Shown here piece after piece: positions 7,076 to 15,856 of a stretch of DNA of 64,000 nt (positions are counted from its first letter, which is position 1; the number at the start of each line of letters is the position of its first letter). The notes beneath the pieces are model-generated. The model did not search any database, was not told where the DNA came from, and saw only the letters and a program-made list of their open reading frames with translations. Origin of the DNA: Opitutia bacterium (GTDB taxonomy: Bacteria; Verrucomicrobiota; Verrucomicrobiia; Opitutales; Opitutaceae); the NCBI GenBank assembly GCA_016217545.1, contig JACRHT010000012.1, positions 682,001-746,000 on the forward strand, given 5' to 3'. Position numbers and translations under genes: made by a program.

Positions 7076-8810
7076 GCACCTCGCGCAGGACGGCGAGCAG
7101 GCGGGCGCTGGTGGCGGAGTCCTTGACCGCGATGCGCACGCTGTGGCTGCCGAGGCTGCGGCTCATCGTCGCGGCGTCGCGCAGGAACAAGCCTTGGGCG
7201 CGACACTCCGCGACCACTTGCGCGGCGCTCGGTCCGTCGGGCGGCAGATGACAGAGCAGGAAATTGGCGACGCCCGGCAGCACTTCCCAGCCGAGTGCGC
7301 TCAGGCCGGCCGCGAGTTCGGCGCGCAGCGCGTGGGTCTCGCGATAACGCGCGGCGTAGTAGGACGGATCCTGCAGCGCGCGGACAGCCGCCACTTGCGC
7401 CGGCAAGCCGACAACCCACGGCGGCGTGATGGCGCGCAACGCCTCGAGCTGGTGCGGCCCTGCGCACAGGTAGGCGGCGCGTGCGCCGCTGAGAGCATAG
7501 ACCTTCGAGAGGGATTTGCAGACGATGAGGTTTTCCGAATGGGCGGCGACGGTCTCGAGCGACTCCGGCATGCCGCCGGCGTATTCGATGTAGGTTTCGT
7601 CGATCCACACGCGCGTGGACGGCGGCGTGTCGCGGAGCAGCGGCTCGAGCACCGCACGCGGCAGGTGCCGGCCGGTGGGGCTGTTTGGATTAACGATGAC
7701 GACGAGGTCGTAACCGGCGGCGAGAGCCGTGGCGAGCCGCGCGGGGTCCACGACGTAACCATCGGTGCGATGCAGTGCCAGGCGATCGATGTGGCAGCCG
7801 ATCACGCGTTCGAGCACGTGGGCGTATTCGCCATAGGTCGGGTCGAGGATCAGCGCGTGCGAAGCCGGCGTGAGCCATTGCCGGAAGGCGCGGAAAATCA
7901 GGTCCGACGAACCGCCGCCAACGAGGACGTTGGCCGGTTGCACGCCGCGCGCGGACGCGATCGCCTCGATGAGTCCGGTGCAGGCGGTCGGCGGCGACGT
8001 GCGCAACAGCCACGGGAGGTGTTCGTGCAACGTCGTCAGCACGCCGGGAGCGGGGGCGAACCACGCGTCGAGCACGTCGGCGTTGATGACGTCGCGCCGT
8101 CGCTCGAGTGCGGCGAAATCCTCTCCGATGGCGTGGAAGAAGGCGCCGCCGTGGAAGCAGGCGGCCGGCTTGCGGAACGGAAACGCGAGGCGCCACTCGG
8201 TCGCGGTTTCGAGCCGGTCGAGCAGCGCGGCGTGTTCGGTGGCGCGGGCGCGCAGTTCGTCGGTGGTCGCGAGCATGAGCTCGTAGGTCACGGCACCGGC
8301 GCGGGTCGTCAGCCCGAGCGGGCGCAGGCCCACGTGGCGGTAAAGCTCCAGCACTTCGCGCCGGCCGATGGCGGCGATGCGCGTGCCGCCGTGCGCCTCG
8401 ACCCAACGGAGCGCGGCATACATCAGCAGCAGCGCGATCTCGCGGCCGCGATGCGGTTTCAGCACGGTCAGCAAGCGGACTTCGTGGAGCTGCGCGTCGA
8501 CGTGGAACGGCAGCGCGTCGCGCGCGAAGTATTTGTCGAGCGAGAGCGACGGGGCCGAGGGCGGTGTGATGCTGACGAACCCGGCGATCGCGCCATCGAT
8601 GCGGGCGACGAGATTGAAGACGTGGGGATCCAGCGCGTCGCCGAGACGGCCGGCGGCGTTGGGCATGTGTTGACCGAGTTCGCGAGCATAGACGTCGTGG
8701 CGCAGGCGGGCGAGCTGCTCGCGGTCGGAGGCGTCGGCGAGCTCGACGGAGAAACGGGCGGCGGATTCGCGGCGGCGCGGTGCGGTGGGGCGGACGAGGA
8801 CGGAGTTCAT
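7059..8810 (-). CDS. GNAT acyltransferase - PLP aminotransferase fusion
   Basis: A 583-residue two-domain protein. Residues about 18-180 form a GNAT/autoinducer-synthase-like acyltransferase domain (HEVRLLTVLKPHRGREIALLLM, followed by LYRHVGLRPLG). Residues about 230-580 form a fold-type I aminotransferase resembling HisC/CobD. The Schiff-base Lys is near residue 436 (CKSLSKVYALSGAR), with NPNSPTG and WIDETYIEY motifs upstream. The fusion suggests successive amination (or decarboxylation) and N-acylation of one small molecule; the substrate is unknown. A dedicated hisC exists at 20.1-21.2 kb, so this is not the histidine enzyme. The next gene upstream ends 22 bases away, suggesting co-transcription. 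Confidence 0.8.
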   Translation of the reverse strand: MNSVLVRPTAPRRRESAARFSVELADASDREQLARLRHDVYARELGQHMPNAAGRLGDALDPHVFNLVARIDGAIAGFVSITPPSAPSLSLDKYFARDALPFHVDAQLHEVRLLTVLKPHRGREIALLLMYAALRWVEAHGGTRIAAIGRREVLELYRHVGLRPLGLTTRAGAVTYELMLATTDELRARATEHAALLDRLETATEWRLAFPFRKPAACFHGGAFFHAIGEDFAALERRRDVINADVLDAWFAPAPGVLTTLHEHLPWLLRTSPPTACTGLIEAIASARGVQPANVLVGGGSSDLIFRAFRQWLTPASHALILDPTYGEYAHVLERVIGCHIDRLALHRTDGYVVDPARLATALAAGYDLVVIVNPNSPTGRHLPRAVLEPLLRDTPPSTRVWIDETYIEYAGGMPESLETVAAHSENLIVCKSLSKVYALSGARAAYLCAGPHQLEALRAITPPWVVGLPAQVAAVRALQDPSYYAARYRETHALRAELAAGLSALGWEVLPGVANFLLCHLPPDGPSAAQVVAECRAQGLFLRDAATMSRSLGSHSVRIAVKDSATSARLLAVLREVLSEPS

Positions 8811-8832
8811 GGGCGGTTGTTCTTTCGGGCGG

Positions 8833-9498
8833 TCACTCGGCGCTCGCGGCCGCGCGGCATGTTTTGCGGAGCAGGCAGTGCGTCGGCACGTAGACGAGGC
8901 CGAAGGGAGCCGCGATCCAGGCGCCGAGGTAGGCCAGCGGCGGCAGCCAGGTTTGGGGCGTCTCCTCGCTGAAACCGAAAACGTAGTTCACGTTGCGCGG
9001 GATCTTCGGGTCGGCGACGGGCGCACCGGCGGCCGGCAGGAAGAAATACGACACGACGCACAGCGCCGCAGCGAGGGTCGACCACGCGGGCAACGCGCGA
9101 CGATCGTAGCCGAGCCGGCGCACGGCGTAGAACAACAGGAACGGCAGCCAGCCGTGGAAGAGCGAGAGCCCGCGCAGGAAGAGCGAGCGGTTCGCGTCGA
9201 ACATGTAGTCGGTCATGCCGGTCAACTTCCACCCGAACGCGTGGGCCGCGAAGTCCACGCACCAAACCAACTGCGGGAGCATGATGCCGACGGCGGGCAG
9301 CGAGAGCAGCAGAGGGCTTTCGCGCCACATGCCGACGAGCGTGAGCAGCAGCGCGACGTCGCAGAAATAGAGGAAGTTGGTCGGTCCGTAGTTGAGCCAG
9401 TAAACGGGAATGAGCACCGCGAGGAACGCCGTGTAGGCGAGCTTGAGCCAAAGCGGCAGGCGCGTGGCGCCGGGAGTTTTGGGAGCGAGGGAGTTCAT
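8833..9498 (-). CDS. Multipass membrane protein of unknown function
   Basis: A 221-residue protein with about six hydrophobic segments and motifs such as NYGPTNFLYFCDVALL, GLSLFHGWLPFLLFY and NVNYVFGF. Membrane proteins of this look are common in Bacteroidota, Planctomycetes and Verrucomicrobia, but I know no function. The ATG at 9498 (MNSLAPKTPG) is preceded by AGGAGAG at a good distance; an in-frame extension upstream would run into the REP-like element and is Arg-rich. It probably forms an operon with the GNAT-aminotransferase gene 22 bases downstream, so it may help export or recycle that enzyme's product (inference). Confidence 0.65.
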   Translation of the reverse strand: MNSLAPKTPGATRLPLWLKLAYTAFLAVLIPVYWLNYGPTNFLYFCDVALLLTLVGMWRESPLLLSLPAVGIMLPQLVWCVDFAAHAFGWKLTGMTDYMFDANRSLFLRGLSLFHGWLPFLLFYAVRRLGYDRRALPAWSTLAAALCVVSYFFLPAAGAPVADPKIPRNVNYVFGFSEETPQTWLPPLAYLGAWIAAPFGLVYVPTHCLLRKTCRAAASAE

Positions 9499-9546
9499 GG
9501 TGGGAAAGTGGAGGAGAGAAATCCGACCGGATTTCGTCGGTTGGGT

Positions 9547-9620
9547 GGTAGGGCGGGACCGCCGGGCCCGCTGCGTGGGCGGCAACACGTTCCCGGCGGG
9601 CCCAGCGGCCCCGCCCTACC
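9547..9620. repeat. REP-like palindromic element (GTAG...CTAC)
   Basis: Outer arms GTAGGGCGGG and CCCGCCCTAC enclose an inner GCCGGGCCCGCTG / CGGCGGGCCCAGCGG palindrome. It lies between two minus-strand genes and could fold as a bidirectional terminator or REPIN. Confidence 0.85.
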
Positions 9621-9653
9621 GCACGCGACGAGGGCGCAGGATTAAATCGCACA

Positions 9654-11834
9654 TCACGTGGACGCAGTTTGAAGGGTTGGCTCAACCGCCGCCGCCAGCT
9701 CGCGCTGTAGCGTGCGGTGGTCGGTCTTGCCGGTGCCGAGCTTGGGGATGGCGCGGACGACGCGCAGTTCGCGCGGCGCGCAGAGGTTCGAGAGACCGCG
9801 GCTGCGGACGGCGGTGCGGACTTCGGCGAGCGTGAGGCGGGCGTCGTTTGTGGCGGCGACGAGCTTTTCGCCCTTGTCGGTGTCGGGCACGGCGACGACG
9901 GCCACCTGGCAACGCGGACCGAGATGCGGGAACGCTCCGGCGAGCGCATCCTCCACGGCGGTCAGGCTGACCATCTCGCCGCTGACCTTGGCGAAGCGCT
10001 TCATGCGGCCGAGCAGGTGCAGAAAACCGCGTGCGTCCACGAGGGCGAGGTCGCCGGTATCATACCAGCCATCGAGGGCGCGGAACGCCGCGTTCGCTTC
10101 GGCGTTGAGGTAACCCTTCATGACGTTCGGGCCGCGCACGAAGAGCCGGCCGCCTTCGGCGATGCCGTCCACCGGTTCGAGGCGGTAGTCCATGCCCGGA
10201 ACGAAGCGGCCGGCGCTGCCCAACGCGGAATCGAGGCGCGTGTTCGCGGTGACGAGCGGGCTGCACTCGGTGGCGCCGTAGCCCTCGAGGATGCGCACGC
10301 CGAACTTGCGTGCCCAGAGATCGAAGGTGGCTCCTTGCACCTTTTCCGCCCCGGCGAGGAGGAAGCGCACGGAGTTGAAATCGTAGGCGTGCGCCTTGCG
10401 CGCGTAGCCGTTGAGAAACGTGTTCGTGCCGAGCAGCACGGTGCAGGCGCGGTCGTAGACGATCGTCGGCACGACGCGGTAGTGCAGCGGCGACGGGTAG
10501 AGGAAGGTGTAGCAGCCGCGCACAAGCGGAAACAGCAGGCCGCCGGTGAGGCCGAAGCTGTGGAAGAGCGGCAGCGCGTTGAAAAAGCGGTCATCGTCGG
10601 TGAGGTCGAGCACCGCGTTCGCCTGCCGGATGTTGGCGAGGAGATTGCGGTGCGAGAGTTCGACGCCCTTCGGCGTGCCTTCGGAGCCGCTGGTGAAAAG
10701 GATCACGGCGGTGTCATCGCCGCGCAGGGGCGAACGCCGCTGGCGCGCGCCGCACGCCACTAAGTGTTCGAGCGCAAAGCCGATTTTCGCGAGCGCGCCG
10801 ATACGGGCGCGGACGTCTTCGAGAAAAATAAACTCTAGCCCGGCGGCTTGGAGCGGCGCGAGGTCGAGCTTGGCCTTCTCGATGAACAGGCGCGACGTGA
10901 CGATCTGCCGCAGTCCGGCGAGGCGTGCGCAGGCGAGCATCGTGGCGGAGCCGGTCGAGTAGTTGAGCAGCGCAGGCACGCGGCCCGTGCGCCAGAGGCT
11001 GAGCAGCACGAGCGGCGTGGCGTTGGCGTTGGGCAGCAGGACGCCGATGCGATTGCTCGAGGCTGATGGATCGTGCGTGAGCAGCTCTCGCCACTGGCGC
11101 GCGAGCACATCAGCGCCGATCAGGACGCGGCGATAGGAGAGCGAGACGAGCGAGTGGTCCTGCAGCGCGACACGCGAGGGGATCGCGGCAGCGGTTTCGG
11201 CGACGGCGGCGAGGACGTTCGACGGGCCGAAGGCGAGGTCGGTTTCAAATTGCTGGCGCACGAGCGCGTCGCGCAGCCAAGTGGTCAGATGGATGCGCGC
11301 GTCGTGTCCGGGCAGGTCGTCGCAGCGCGGCGGCGTGAGCACGTCGCTGAAGTGCGCGGTGACGCGCGGGAACCATTTCGTCCAGCCGCGGTGGCGCACG
11401 AGGTGCAGGCGGTTCGCGCCGCGCAGGTAGCAGGTGATGACGCGCGCGCCGGTGCGACCGATGAGGAAGCCGGTGCCCTCGAAGAGCTTCATCATCGAAC
11501 CGGTGAGCGAGATGCGGCCCTCGGCGAACAGCACGAGCCGCCCGCCGGCCGCGAGGTGTTCCGCCATGTCGCGGACGGCGTAGGGCGAGACGTGATCGAC
11601 CGGAAAGGTGCGACGGTTGACCATGATGCGCCGCGTCAGCCAGTTGTTCTCCGCCGTGGTGGACGACGTGACGAACTTCCAGTCGTCATCGAGCACGACG
11701 TAGAGAAAGAGCCAGTCGAGCCACGACACGTGGTTGGGCACGAGCAGCACCGGGCCGGGCGCGGAAAGGCCGGCGGTGTTGTAGGCCCGGAAGCGGAACA
11801 GCAACCGAACGAGCCAACGCGCGAACGTTTTCAT
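9654..11834 (-). CDS. aas: Aas-like lysophospholipid acyltransferase / acyl-ACP synthetase
   Basis: A 726-residue fusion. The N-terminal PlsC/LPLAT domain (residues about 1-190) has the NHVSWLDWLFLY catalytic box (HX4D), FAEGRIS and PVDHV motifs. The C-terminal AMP-binding domain (about 230-720) has the P-loop ILFTSGSEGTPKG, the GYGATECSP motif and GWYDTGD. In E. coli Aas re-acylates lysophosphatidylethanolamine with acyl groups activated on ACP. The start MKTFARWLVRLLF overlaps the stop of the LplT-like gene by 4 bases (ATGA), indicating translational coupling exactly as for lplT-aas. Homologues often share the annotation AMP-binding protein. Location is inner membrane, cytoplasmic face (family knowledge). 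Confidence 0.88.
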   Translation of the reverse strand: MKTFARWLVRLLFRFRAYNTAGLSAPGPVLLVPNHVSWLDWLFLYVVLDDDWKFVTSSTTAENNWLTRRIMVNRRTFPVDHVSPYAVRDMAEHLAAGGRLVLFAEGRISLTGSMMKLFEGTGFLIGRTGARVITCYLRGANRLHLVRHRGWTKWFPRVTAHFSDVLTPPRCDDLPGHDARIHLTTWLRDALVRQQFETDLAFGPSNVLAAVAETAAAIPSRVALQDHSLVSLSYRRVLIGADVLARQWRELLTHDPSASSNRIGVLLPNANATPLVLLSLWRTGRVPALLNYSTGSATMLACARLAGLRQIVTSRLFIEKAKLDLAPLQAAGLEFIFLEDVRARIGALAKIGFALEHLVACGARQRRSPLRGDDTAVILFTSGSEGTPKGVELSHRNLLANIRQANAVLDLTDDDRFFNALPLFHSFGLTGGLLFPLVRGCYTFLYPSPLHYRVVPTIVYDRACTVLLGTNTFLNGYARKAHAYDFNSVRFLLAGAEKVQGATFDLWARKFGVRILEGYGATECSPLVTANTRLDSALGSAGRFVPGMDYRLEPVDGIAEGGRLFVRGPNVMKGYLNAEANAAFRALDGWYDTGDLALVDARGFLHLLGRMKRFAKVSGEMVSLTAVEDALAGAFPHLGPRCQVAVVAVPDTDKGEKLVAATNDARLTLAEVRTAVRSRGLSNLCAPRELRVVRAIPKLGTGKTDHRTLQRELAAAVEPTLQTAST

Positions 11835-13111
11835 CGAGTGGAAGTGGCCGCCGTCACGGCGGTGGAGTTTTCTTCGCTGGCGCGCAGGCGCAGCGCGACC
11901 GAGGCGAGGGCCAGGACAATGGGCAGCGCGATGAACACCTGCGTCGGAGAAAGGCCCGCGGCGGTCAGCGCGCCGAGGAAACCGGCGCCGACGAGCATCG
12001 CGAGGTAGTCGGTGAAATTCTGGATCGCGATCGTTTTGCCGAGTTTGCCCGGGTCGCTCTCGTGTTGGAGCGCGGCGTTGAGCGGCACGATCAGCAAGCC
12101 GGCGAAGATGCCGGCGGCGACGAGCGCGGCGATGACCACAGCGAGGCCGGCGTGCCCGCCGAGCAAGCCGAGCGCGAGCACCGCCGCCGCCATCAACCAT
12201 CCGTAGCGACGCGCCCACGAGAGATCGCCGAGGCGGTGGAGGCGTCCGGCAAGCACGCTGCCGGCGACGATGCCGAGCACGAGGCCGAGTTTCAGGAGCG
12301 CGAGCTGGGTGTTGGTGACGTCGTGGCGTCCGGCTTCGTGGAAGACCTGCAGGCCCCAGCCCTGGAGGTTGCTGCGCAGCGTGGCGCCCGCGAACCAGAA
12401 CAAGGCGCAGCCGAACAACACGCGGCCGAGGCGCGCGTGGGTGAGGAGGCGACGGAGACTCGTGGCGAATTCGCCGGCGCTGTGCCGGAGCGAGGCCGTG
12501 GCGTTGTGCGGCGTGCGCTCCATGCGGCTGTTGCAGACGAGGGCGGCGACGTAGAGCACGGCGCTCGCGATGTAGCACGCGGGCAGGGAGCGTGTGGCGT
12601 CGTAGAGCGCGGCGCCGCCGCCGAGTCCGCCGACGATGGCGATGAGCGTGAGCATCTCGACCATGCCGTTCGCCTTCACGAGTCGTTCGGCGGGCAGGAT
12701 TTCCGGCAGGATGCCGTATTTCGCCGGTGAGTAGACGCACGCGCCCAGTCCGATGATGGCGTAGCCGATGACCTGCCACGTGCGGCTGGCGTGAAAATCA
12801 CCCGCGTGCAGCCAGACGCCCGCGAGCGCCAGCAGCGCGCCGAGGAGTTTCACGACGTTGCCGCCGAAGAGCCACGACGTCTTCGGCATGCGGTCGTTGA
12901 GCCAGCCCGCGAGCGGGGCGAGCACAATGAACGGGATGAAGAACACTGCGCTGAAGAGCGCGTTCTGGGCGTTGACCTCACGCTCGGTGATCGCGCCGCT
13001 GGCGAGGCTGAACGTCAGGGGTCCGAGCGCGGCGGCGAGGACGAAATTATCGCCGAAGGCGCCGAGAAACTGACCCGCGAGCAGGCGGTGGTAGTTGCGT
13101 GGGGAGTTCAT
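11831..13111 (-). CDS. lplT: LplT-like lysophospholipid transporter (MFS)
   Basis: A 426-residue protein with about 12 transmembrane segments. It has the LplT/MFS signature near the N-terminus (GQFLGAFGDNFV), a loop with LNDRMPK, and Y(S)PAKYGILPEILP, which is characteristic of the LplT family. LplT flips lysophospholipids across the inner membrane to supply Aas. It overlaps both neighbours by 4 bases (ATGA): rhombosortase upstream and aas downstream. The three genes are therefore a tightly coupled unit. The coupling of this pair to a rhombosortase is the unusual part. Confidence 0.85.
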   Translation of the reverse strand: MNSPRNYHRLLAGQFLGAFGDNFVLAAALGPLTFSLASGAITEREVNAQNALFSAVFFIPFIVLAPLAGWLNDRMPKTSWLFGGNVVKLLGALLALAGVWLHAGDFHASRTWQVIGYAIIGLGACVYSPAKYGILPEILPAERLVKANGMVEMLTLIAIVGGLGGGAALYDATRSLPACYIASAVLYVAALVCNSRMERTPHNATASLRHSAGEFATSLRRLLTHARLGRVLFGCALFWFAGATLRSNLQGWGLQVFHEAGRHDVTNTQLALLKLGLVLGIVAGSVLAGRLHRLGDLSWARRYGWLMAAAVLALGLLGGHAGLAVVIAALVAAGIFAGLLIVPLNAALQHESDPGKLGKTIAIQNFTDYLAMLVGAGFLGALTAAGLSPTQVFIALPIVLALASVALRLRASEENSTAVTAATSTR

Positions 13112-13695
13112 GTGGGGAGGGTGCGTGGGAAAGAGCGAAAAGCCGAGGTTCGCGACGCGGCGGTTTGGTAAAGCAGCGCGGTGATGGCGCCGAGCGCGTG
13201 GGCGGCCGTGGAGGGACGGATCGCGGCGGACCCGAAATCACTGAACAGCGCGCTGCCGTTCACGGATTCCCAGACGAGTTTTGCGACGATGAGCGCGAGC
13301 GCGGCGAGCCACCATGCGCGCGCGGCGTTCGCGGCGGAGAGCTGCGTCAGCGCCAACAACGTCGCGACGCCGACCGCGAGACCGGAGAGGCCGCCGTAGA
13401 AGGCCATCGTCGGCGTGGTCGCGAGCAGGCCGAGTCCGAGCAACGGCGCGGCGAGCAGGGTGCAGCGGGCGAGCGCGCCGGGACGCCTGTGTTCAAGCCA
13501 CGCGCCGGCACCGAGGAGGACGAGGAGATTCCACGCGGCGTGAGAGACGGAGAAATGCACCCAGTGACCGGTGACGAGCCGCCACCATTCGCCGTGCAGG
13601 ATGGCGGCGCGGTCGTAGACGCAGGCCGCGGGCGCGAGTGCCGCGAGCGCAGCTGGCAACACGAAGAGCAGGAGCGGGGCGCGGAGGGTTTTCAT
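13108..13695 (-). CDS. rrtA: Rhombosortase (rhomboid-family intramembrane protease)
   Basis: A 195-residue protein with about six hydrophobic segments. Rhombosortase hallmarks are present: HGEWWRLVTGHWVHFSVSHAAWN at residues about 34-56, the catalytic serine in GGLSGLAVG, and the catalytic His in TAAHALGA. Rhombosortases cleave the GlyGly-CTERM tails of exported proteins. A probable substrate lies immediately upstream: the lipoprotein at 13778-14665 ends in a GGG, hydrophobic segment and Arg pattern. The stop overlaps the LplT-like start by 4 bases. All key residues are present, unlike the degenerate rhomboid at 34181-34957. Confidence 0.85.
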   Translation of the reverse strand: MKTLRAPLLLFVLPAALAALAPAACVYDRAAILHGEWWRLVTGHWVHFSVSHAAWNLLVLLGAGAWLEHRRPGALARCTLLAAPLLGLGLLATTPTMAFYGGLSGLAVGVATLLALTQLSAANAARAWWLAALALIVAKLVWESVNGSALFSDFGSAAIRPSTAAHALGAITALLYQTAASRTSAFRSFPRTLPT

Positions 13696-13734
13696 TTTCG
13701 CGAGAAGGGAGAGCGCGGATTGTTGAGATTGCGC

Positions 13735-13795
13735 TGTAGCCGGCCTCGCCGAGGCCGGTGCCGGACGTGGGCCGGGGTCAACGACCCCGGCTACA
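13735..13795. repeat. REP-like element (TGTAGCCGG...CCGGCTACA)
   Basis: Outer inverted arms TGTAGCCGG / CCGGCTACA flank two small hairpins (CCTCGCCGAGG and GGGGTCAACGACCCC). The element is nearly the same as the one at 51531-51579. It encodes the last six codons and the stop of the rhombotarget lipoprotein gene. Confidence 0.9.
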
Positions 13796-14665
13796 GTTGC
13801 GAGTGCGAGCGAAGGTCGCGAAAACAGCTCCGAAGCAGAGCAGCGCGAGCGCCGCGGCGAAGGCGCCGTCGACCGCGCCGCCGCCGGTGTAGCCGGGTTT
13901 GTGTTCGATGCGGACGTTCTGCGGTTCCTCTTTGGCGCGCACCTTGAAGAGCTCGAGTTCCTGGGAGAGGTTCGCGGTCATCTGCGCGGCGGCTTCCTCG
14001 ATGCTCTTGGCGGAGGCGGTGCGGAGAAAATCGTCGGTGCGGATGAGGGTGGAGTGATTTTGGACGGTGCTCGTGCCCGGCGCGCGGAAGAGCAGGCTGC
14101 GGCTCGGGATGTCGTAGACGACGGCCTCCATGAGCGTGTGCGTTGTGTTGCGCTGGGCGGGAACGATGTAGGCGCCGACGATGGTCCAGTAGGCGAGGCT
14201 GGCCTCGGTGTCGGTCGAGTTCTGGGCTTGGTCGTAGGCGATGAGGGCAATCACATCGACGCCCATCATGGCGCGGAGCTGGTCGAGATTGTCGAAGCCG
14301 CCGCCGGGACGCAGGTAGGTCGTCGGGATGATCTCGATGGATTGGACGAAGGGGAGCGCCTTGAACTGGCCCGCCACTTTGCGGAGCAGCTCGGTCTTTT
14401 GCGCTTCGGTGAAGTTGCCCTGGGCACGGTAGAACCCGCCGCGCCCGTCGCCGATGCCGGTGGGCACGAACGCCACGCCGACGCGCAGCGGCAGGCGCAG
14501 CGTGGGGATTTGCGGCTGCACGAACGGCGTCTCCTTGTTCGGGTAGAGGAACTGCACGATGCTGCTCGCCTCGTGGCGCGAGCGATGGCCCCAGACACCC
14601 ACGCACCCGGTGAGGAAGCTGAGAAGGAGGACCGCGGGAAGGAGGAGCAGGAGGCGCTTTTTCAT
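13778..14665 (-). CDS. Rhombotarget-type lipoprotein (GlyGly-CTERM-like tail)
   Basis: A 295-residue protein. The N-terminal lipoprotein signal has a lipobox (LSFLTGCVG), so it is predicted to be acylated and periplasmic-facing. The body includes FVPTGIGDGRGGFYRAQGN and GVDVIALIAYDQAQN. The C-terminus is GYTGGGAVDGAFAAALALL, more hydrophobic residues, then ARTR: a GlyGly-CTERM-like sorting signal for rhombosortase, whose gene is next. This matches the TIGRFAM group of rhombosortase-linked lipoproteins (family knowledge, from memory). The start MKKRLLLLLPA at 14665 is chosen over an ATG 17 codons upstream because it begins the signal peptide. The 3' end runs into a REP-like element, which supplies the terminal residues NCSRGR and the TGA. 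Confidence 0.82.
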   Translation of the reverse strand: MKKRLLLLLPAVLLLSFLTGCVGVWGHRSRHEASSIVQFLYPNKETPFVQPQIPTLRLPLRVGVAFVPTGIGDGRGGFYRAQGNFTEAQKTELLRKVAGQFKALPFVQSIEIIPTTYLRPGGGFDNLDQLRAMMGVDVIALIAYDQAQNSTDTEASLAYWTIVGAYIVPAQRNTTHTLMEAVVYDIPSRSLLFRAPGTSTVQNHSTLIRTDDFLRTASAKSIEEAAAQMTANLSQELELFKVRAKEEPQNVRIEHKPGYTGGGAVDGAFAAALALLCFGAVFATFARTRNCSRGR

Positions 14666-14750
14666 GACGCGCAGCTTACCGGAGAGCGGAACAACCGCGG
14701 TAATCGATAAACTCAATGTGGGTATTGAGAAGGCGCGTGGCGGGTTAGCG

Positions 14751-14771
14751 CCGGCGGGACGCCTGCGCTAC
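14751..14771. repeat. REP-like hairpin ending in CTAC
   Basis: GCGGGACGCCTGCGCTAC with a preceding CCG; read on the minus strand it is GTAG plus a small hairpin. It lies in the divergent spacer between the lipoprotein and LysR genes, and a similar sequence recurs at 57487-57517. Confidence 0.6.
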
Positions 14772-14840
14772 GCCCCAGCACGCGCTTCACCGCTCGCGGG
14801 TTGCCAGCGCGGCGGGTGTGCGGCAGCGTGGCGGTGCGCG

Positions 14841-15731
14841 ATGAATATCCACCACCTCGAACTGTTCTACTATGTGGCGAAACACGGCGGCATCAGCCGC
14901 GCAGTGCGGGCGATGCCCTACGGCATCCAGCAGCCGGCGGTGAGCAGCCAGATCCTGCAGCTCGAGCAGGATCTCGGGGCGAAGCTCTTCGAGCGCACGC
15001 CGTTCCGGCTCACGCCCACCGGTGAAGAGCTGATGACGTTCATCGCGCCGTTCTTCGAGAACGTCGGGGCCGTCGGCGCGCGCCTGCGCAAGAGCGCGGC
15101 GCCGCAGCTGCGCATCGGGGCGTCGGAGCTGGCGCTGCGCGATCACCTGCCGGCCATCATCGGGCATCTGCGCCAACATGAGCCGAAGGTGCGACTGAGC
15201 CTGCGCTCGGGTTTCCAACCGCAGATCGAACGCTGGCTGATCGACAAGGAAATCGATCTCGCGATCACGCCGATCGACAGCCGGCCACCGGCGGGCGTGG
15301 AGCACCGTCTGCTGTTGCGCGTGCCGATCGTGCTGCTCGTGCCGAAGAAATCGCGGTGGAAAAAGGCCGAGGAGCTTTGGGCCGGCGGCATCCCGGAGGA
15401 GTCGCTCATCTGCCTCCCAGCGAACGAGTGCATGAGCATGATTTTCCAGCGCCACTTGAAACATCATCGCACGGCGTGGACGCCGGCGATCGAGGCGAGT
15501 TCGTTGGAGTTGATCACGCAATACGTCGCGAGCGGCTACGGCGTGGGCGTGAATGTGGCGATCCCGGGCGTGATCAAGCACCGCGACGTGCGCGCGTTGC
15601 CGCTCGCGGGTTGCGGGCCGGTCGAAGTGGCGGCGCTGTGGCGCGGGAAGCCGACGCCGCTTGTGCAGGCTGTGCTCGATGCCGCGGGGGGCTACATTCG
15701 CGGGCAATGGCCGGATTGGGCGTGCGCGTGA
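14841..15731 (+). CDS. LysR-family transcriptional regulator
   Basis: A 296-residue protein. The N-terminal winged helix-turn-helix (MNIHHLELFYYVAKHGGISRA, then QQPAVSSQILQLEQDLGAKLF) is followed by a LysR substrate-binding domain (about residues 90-290) with VLLVPKKSRW and YVASGYGVGVNV. The effector is unknown. The ATG at 14841 begins the canonical MNIHHLELFY start; the upstream open frame is repeat-derived. It is divergent from the rhombotarget lipoprotein operon, and LysR proteins commonly regulate the divergent neighbour, so control of lipoprotein/rhombosortase/lplT/aas expression is a reasonable hypothesis. It converges on hisIE. Confidence 0.85.
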   Translation: MNIHHLELFYYVAKHGGISRAVRAMPYGIQQPAVSSQILQLEQDLGAKLFERTPFRLTPTGEELMTFIAPFFENVGAVGARLRKSAAPQLRIGASELALRDHLPAIIGHLRQHEPKVRLSLRSGFQPQIERWLIDKEIDLAITPIDSRPPAGVEHRLLLRVPIVLLVPKKSRWKKAEELWAGGIPEESLICLPANECMSMIFQRHLKHHRTAWTPAIEASSLELITQYVASGYGVGVNVAIPGVIKHRDVRALPLAGCGPVEVAALWRGKPTPLVQAVLDAAGGYIRGQWPDWACA

Positions 15732-15764
15732 GGGTGCGGCCACCCGCAAGCGGCGGCGAAGGTG

Positions 15765-15842
15765 GAGCGCGTTGACCTCAACGCGCTCGGAACCGGTTGA
15801 GGTCAACCGGTTCCACCGAAAGCAGGCTGGAAGCCTGCGCTA
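15765..15842. repeat. Hairpin cluster between convergent lysR and hisIE
   Basis: Three consecutive perfect hairpins: GAGCGCGTTGA/TCAACGCGCTC arms (15765-15788), GGAACCGGTTGA/TCAACCGGTTCC arms (15789-15814) and GCAGGCT/AGCCTGC (15822-15838), the last followed by GCTAC as in other REP-like units. They probably act as a bidirectional terminator for the two convergent genes. Confidence 0.8.
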
Positions 15843-15856
15843 CGACGGACGCGCGG

